Assembly (NCBI GenBank): GCA_029204225.1
Contig: MU831909.1
Location: 1-64,000, forward strand
Direction of reading: 5' to 3'
Source of the DNA: Diphasiastrum complanatum
Taxonomy: Eukaryota > Streptophyta > Lycopodiopsida > Lycopodiales > Lycopodiaceae
DNA length: 64,000 nt
The notes below the pieces were generated by a model. It was not told where the DNA came from. It saw only the letters and a list, made by a program, of their open reading frames with translations, and made no database searches. The position numbers and the translations under genes were made by a program. Positions 59,431 to 64,000 of the stretch are shown piece after piece. The stretch's first letter is position 1. Every line of letters begins with the position of its first letter.

Positions 59431-60749
59431 AAAATACAATCACTAATTGTATCTTTTATGTTTTTTGTTCTCTTTCTAGACCACTAGGTTGATGGACTAG
59501 TAGCTACTTAGAGCCCCAATTACTATTTATCTTGTAATTGTGACTTTTGGGCTAGCACAATTACTAGTGATGCTTGTGTGGAGAGTTGCTCCTACTTTTC
59601 CTTTCAATGATTCTATTCATCAGTAGGTACGTGAGAATTGCCAATTTTGTAATCGAATTCATGACTCCGTATTAAAGCCTTGATTGCTGGAAGGATCATC
59701 ATCGATGTGATAGATTTGGGGCTCTAGACTGTGTGGGAATCTAGGAAGGAGATTTTCAATCAACTAAATAGAATTCAAACAAATTTTTAGTGTTTTCATT
59801 GTCTCTTTTTGTAAAAAATGATATTTGCAATCACTAATGTGCTTGGGCTAATGAAGAGCTTACTTTCAATTGGAGTTATGGAAAATTAGCATTTTAAGGT
59901 TAAATTTTTCAAGAATAGGAAAGTATTGGTTGGCATTGTCAATTACGTCTCAATCTAAGTTAAGACATCATATGACATCCAAACTATGGTAGTACATGTC
60001 AAAAATCAGTGGATTTGTGAGCAGAAGCTTGAGCGAGTGGGCAGTAGGATCGAAAGCGCCACAATTAGCAGCAGAACGTTCAAAATAAATGAATCAAAGA
60101 TGCGCAATGGAACAACAACTGCAGTGGGACAAAATGTACTCTGATTAATATCCACAAGGAGTACAATTGCATGAAGAGCAAACTTCAGTTGGCTACAGAA
60201 TGATAACTCTGATCGTTGTGTGTGATAACACATGCAACGAAACTATTTGAATGAATTAACAGATACAATTATCAAATGTTTTAGATATCAGAAGATCAAA
60301 AGATAAGAAGATTGGAGATTTTAGAAAAAGTTTTATGATGAAGATACTGCTCTTGATATACTCAAAATAACTACAACCACTTCTTCTACAGTTATTACAA
60401 CTGCCTCATAACTATAAATATATGTACAATGTAGGTGGACTGTCAACGTGAAGTCGTTGGGTCGACAATGCTCAAAAATTACACAGGTTCAGATTTTATA
60501 CAAAGGATCGAAAAATATGTACTAGTTTGAAAAAAATATGTTGTGAGTCGGAAAAATTAGACCCGATCCAACATGTTTGAAGGCGCTCAGATAATTTAGT
60601 GAAGGTTCAAAAAAATTCCGAACCGATCCCACCCGCTGTCCCTAGGTCGGAATTTTCCTGCCAACGAAAAACTCGAGCTTTCTGTTTTCTTGATTTTGTA
60701 AAGTTCATTGCTTTTATGCCTCTAGTCAGGCGCTCAGTACTTCCATTCA

Positions 60750-61206
60750 TGCAAATAAAAGTTTACTTTGGCATTATAGACTTGGTCACTTGAATCATGT
60801 TGTTGTACAACAAATGTCTAGACAATCTATTGTTCTTGATCTCGACTATCCTTGTGATAAAGACCGTCTAATTGGTAAACAGACTAGAAAACCATTTAAA
60901 TCAAGCCATCAGCATATTGCTAGAGGATTGTTAGACATTGTACATTCAGACATTTGTGGCCCGATGAAAAATCCTTCGCCAAAGAATGCAAAGTATTTTG
61001 TAACTTTTATTGATGAATTTTCCAAAAAGACTATGGTGTACTTTATAAAGAAGAAATCAGAAGCCTTCAACTGCTTCAGAATCTTCAAGGAGCGTGTAGA
61101 AAAAGAGACTGAAAGGACGATCAAGGCCCTAAGGTCAGACAATGGTGGAGAATACATCTCTATCGAGTTTAAGGAGTACTGCCAAAGCCAAGGCATTGCA
61201 CACCTA
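60750..61206 (+). mobile_element. Ty1/copia GAG-pre-integrase/integrase fragment
   Basis: It has YRLGHLNHVVVQQMSRQ-type pre-integrase, GLLDIVHSDICGPMKNPSPK, YFVTFIDEFSKKTMVYFIKK and IKALRSDNGGEYISIEFKEY. The frame is well preserved over about 140 residues. 61210-62230 after it holds nothing recognised. Confidence 0.85.
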
Positions 61207-62239
61207 TAAAATTGTATATATATTGAATACCACTTGCATATTCAAAAGGCGTGTGTGAAAATAATAGCATCAGAAGCTTATCAAACATAGATGAAGTAGA
61301 TGCCTTGCGCATTGATTCTTTTGTATTGTCAGTAAATGGTTCATCCCTTTTACAGATTGAATTGGCTTTGTAGAGCACACGATTTCGTCCGCTATTGTCT
61401 TGTGCTCCACAACATTATTGACATATATATTTTGCTATACTTAATCTGATAACAGCTCTGTTGATCTGTGTTTAGATTTGTGTCGATATTGCTATGCTTT
61501 TCCTCATTCTGTCTGACTCTTGTTGCTCAATCTGGTAATCTGTTCTTAGCGAATTATTAGCATTCTAGTTGTTGACGACTAATATTTAGTCTTGCCTTTC
61601 GTGACCGATTATTAATCAAGCTCAGTTTAGCTCTTTACGAATCATTCGTGACTAATAGTTTGTCTAGCTGTTTGTGATAAATTATTTTTCTGATGTGTTG
61701 TTACTTAAAGTTTGGTACGTAATCAGATCGACCGTGATCACTAACATTTTGTTCGTTTTTTATAGGCGTAGTCATGCTTAGGGAAAGAGTAATATAGCTC
61801 ATTCTGTTGCGCACGAACATCTTCCGTTTGAGTTCGTTTCTTGTTCGAGTTTCGAGTTCACTTCTTTTCATGTTCGTTTTCTTTACGAGCTATTTTTGTT
61901 TCTCACACTCACACACCCTCTTTCCCCAACATTGCTGCCATCATGTTTGTCTTTTTGTTCTCCGTGACAGCAGTTGGCTGGAACTTGATCAGGCCTTTTG
62001 AACTCCAGTGCTAACTTGCATTTTAGCTTCATCAGATTCAGTTTGAAACTAAATAGTAGAATATCATTTCCATAAAGAGTGGAGTTGATGAAAAAATCCG
62101 ATACAGACTTGAAATAAAAATTTGAGTCTGTAGAGTTTAGATAGAAACCATTTTCATTTAGTAATGCAGATTTGGTGTCCTTTTCTGCTTCACATTGGTC
62201 AGTATCAGTTGACTTTGTCTCAGAATTTGTATTTGATTC

Positions 62240-64000
62240 CTACACAAAGTAGCATGCTGGATCATCCATAAACCAAGATGGTGGCTATCTGGGTCGATTT
62301 GTCCTTCTGGTTGAAATTCGACCCTCTGATGTAATTCGATTTGTTGAGATTCTGACTCATTTTTTGAGTCAATATCAATTTTTGGTTGTTCGACCCTGGT
62401 TTTGGAAATTGACTGTTCGACCCTGGGCTCGGAATTTTGTGCAGCCTTCTCTTTGTGGTCGAAAAATTGGTCTTCCAGAAAAGTGACATTTCTATTTGTG
62501 AATGCTTTGTGAGTGTCCAGGTTGTAGAGCTTGTATGCCTTCTGATCTGGAGAGTAGCCAATAAAAATAAATTTGTGGCTGTTCGACCCTCTATTCGGAT
62601 TTTTCTATTGATTAGCAGAAATCCGATTGAAAGCTTTGCATCCAAACACTCTCTACACCTCACAAGGTGTCTTGCCATTCAGGGCTTTCTTGATGGATCG
62701 ATTTTGTAAGTAGGCTGTTGTAGTAATAACTTTTGTCCAGAATTTCTTTGGAAGAGAGGCATGGGCCAGCATGCTCTTGGCACTAGCAATGAGTGTCTGA
62801 TTCTTCCCTTGAGCTGCACCTTTGGACGCACCTTTGGACTAAGGTGAGTCACTGATTTGTAGTTGTATTCTGTTGGCCTTGCAATAGACTTTGAACTCGG
62901 TGGAGATAAATACTCCCCCTCCATCAAAGCGTAGAGCTTTGATTCTTCTCTGGTTCGAATTTTTTGCTGATGTCTTGAACTACATCAAGAATTTGAAGGT
63001 ATCGGATTTTTCCTTCAAGAAATAAGTTGTAGTCCTCCGAGAAGTCATCAATAAAAGTCAATAAGTAGATAGCTCCCCCTGTGGAAATACTATGCATAGG
63101 GCCACAAATGTCCATGTGTAAAAGATCTAGCAAATTTCTAGAAGCATGGACTGTATCGAAAATTGTAGGACTTCTAGCATGCTTGCTGATTATACAGCTT
63201 TTGCATGAAGGATCAGATTTGCTACTTGGAGACTAATCTTCTACTGAATTCTGTTTGGACATTTGTTGAATATTATTACAATTGTGATGGCCTAATCTGA
63301 AATGCAAAGGCATTTCAGTTGATTCCAAAGAAGAAGTGTAAAGAGCTTGACATTTAGAAGAATTGTAGTGGCTGCTTTTGTAAAGATTGCCACTCCTTCT
63401 CCCGAACTTTTCGGGACTTGTCAAAAATTGTACAGCCTTGTGTGTCGAATTCGACCTTTTGACCCAAATCTGTAATTCTGCTAACTGAGAGCAGATTTTT
63501 GGTCATATTTGAAACGTGGAGAACGTTGGTCAGCGACTTGACTTCACCCCTCTGAAATTCAATCTTGACTGTTCTTTCACCCTCAATACTATGTTTTGAG
63601 TTGTCACCAAGTTGTACAATTTGAGAGTGGGTGTATGATTGATAGTCCTTGAACTAGTCCTTGTGGTGAGTCATATGTTGAGTTGCTCCCGAGTCTAGGT
63701 ACTAGGAATCGATATCCTAATTTTTTCACCTTTGGTCAAGAAGACTGCTTCATCTTCATTTTGTTGTTGGATCGAAAAACTGGATGAAGCAGAATTTGCT
63801 TGTTGTTGGACCTGTTTCTTCTTCTCATTGTTGAATTTTAAATTTCTGCAATCCTTGATAATATGGCCAGTTCTCTTACAATATTTGCAAAATAGACTCT
63901 GCTTTGGCTGGAATGATGAAGACTCAAAATTCGACCCTAAGCCAAAATTTGACCTTGAGGAAAAATTTGACCTAGAGTGAAAATCTGACCCAGAGTGCGT
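62240..64000 (-). mobile_element. Ty1/copia element, broken, runs off the right edge
   Basis: Minus strand: CCHC knuckle CKYCKRTGHIIKDC (about 63840-63885), protease region with HMTHHKD (about 63665), a NLLSVS-type segment (about 63490), FRLGHHNCNNIQQMSKQ (63240-63310), integrase LLDLLHMDICGPMHSISTGG (63070-63135), and the integrase C-terminal FIGYSPDQKAYKLYNLD equivalent at about 62520-62580. RT is absent on the left. Many breaks. Confidence 0.82.

Noticed and set aside
60003-60240. Minus-strand frame of 75 residues
   Set aside because: No recognisable motif and no supporting context; treated as chance.

Overview
This window looks like the nuclear genome of a land plant with a large, transposon-packed genome. 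The evidence is one spliced host gene with GT-AG and GC-AG introns, a fragment of a plant-type PLS-class PPR gene, many Ty1/copia remnants, a Ty3/gypsy chromodomain element, a hAT-type element and several AP-endonuclease LINEs. No bacterial, organellar, tRNA or rRNA gene was seen. A seed-free plant or a gymnosperm would fit the long introns, but the species cannot be fixed from the sequence.

The only intact host gene I can support is a taxilin-family coiled-coil gene on the + strand. It has twelve coding exons between 9228 and 55954, and they join in phase into 1,596 bp (531 codons plus stop). The exons are 9228-9807, 10547-10668, 12882-12963, 13128-13216, 13393-13470, 29698-29762, 47103-47169, 47461-47643, 55151-55207, 55358-55453, 55560-55697 and 55916-55954. 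Three introns (16.2, 17.3 and 7.5 kb) hold almost all the mobile DNA in the middle of the window, so the coding sequence fills only about 3.4% of its own gene.

Layout. 1-7050: two copia elements in opposite orientation with related LTRs. 7050-9227: a 186-bp solo LTR and the 5' flank of the host gene. 9228-13470: taxilin exons 1-5. 13471-29697 (intron 5): a minus-strand copia, a minus-strand copia-like element without an RT region, a gypsy RNase H piece, a minus-strand LINE, a PPR fragment, a LINE 3' end with a CT tail, a gypsy fragment and a copia RT/RNase H fragment. 29698-29762: exon 6. 29763-47102 (intron 6): small gypsy and copia relics, a second RT-less copia-like element on the + strand, a copia fragment, then a three-level nest in which a copia-type LTR is split by a hAT element that is itself split by a gypsy element. 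47103-47643: exons 7-8. 47644-55150 (intron 8): a head-to-tail series of LINE pieces joined at CT microsatellites, a copia integrase piece and more LINE. 55151-55954: exons 9-12. 55955-64000: downstream DNA with scattered copia fragments and a minus-strand copia that runs off the right edge.

The most unusual signals are two LTR families in which the polymerase region is replaced by other sequence shared or repeated within the family, a LINE 3' end with a stem-loop that appears to covary and a CT-microsatellite tail, and the extreme expansion of the taxilin introns, two of which use GC donors.
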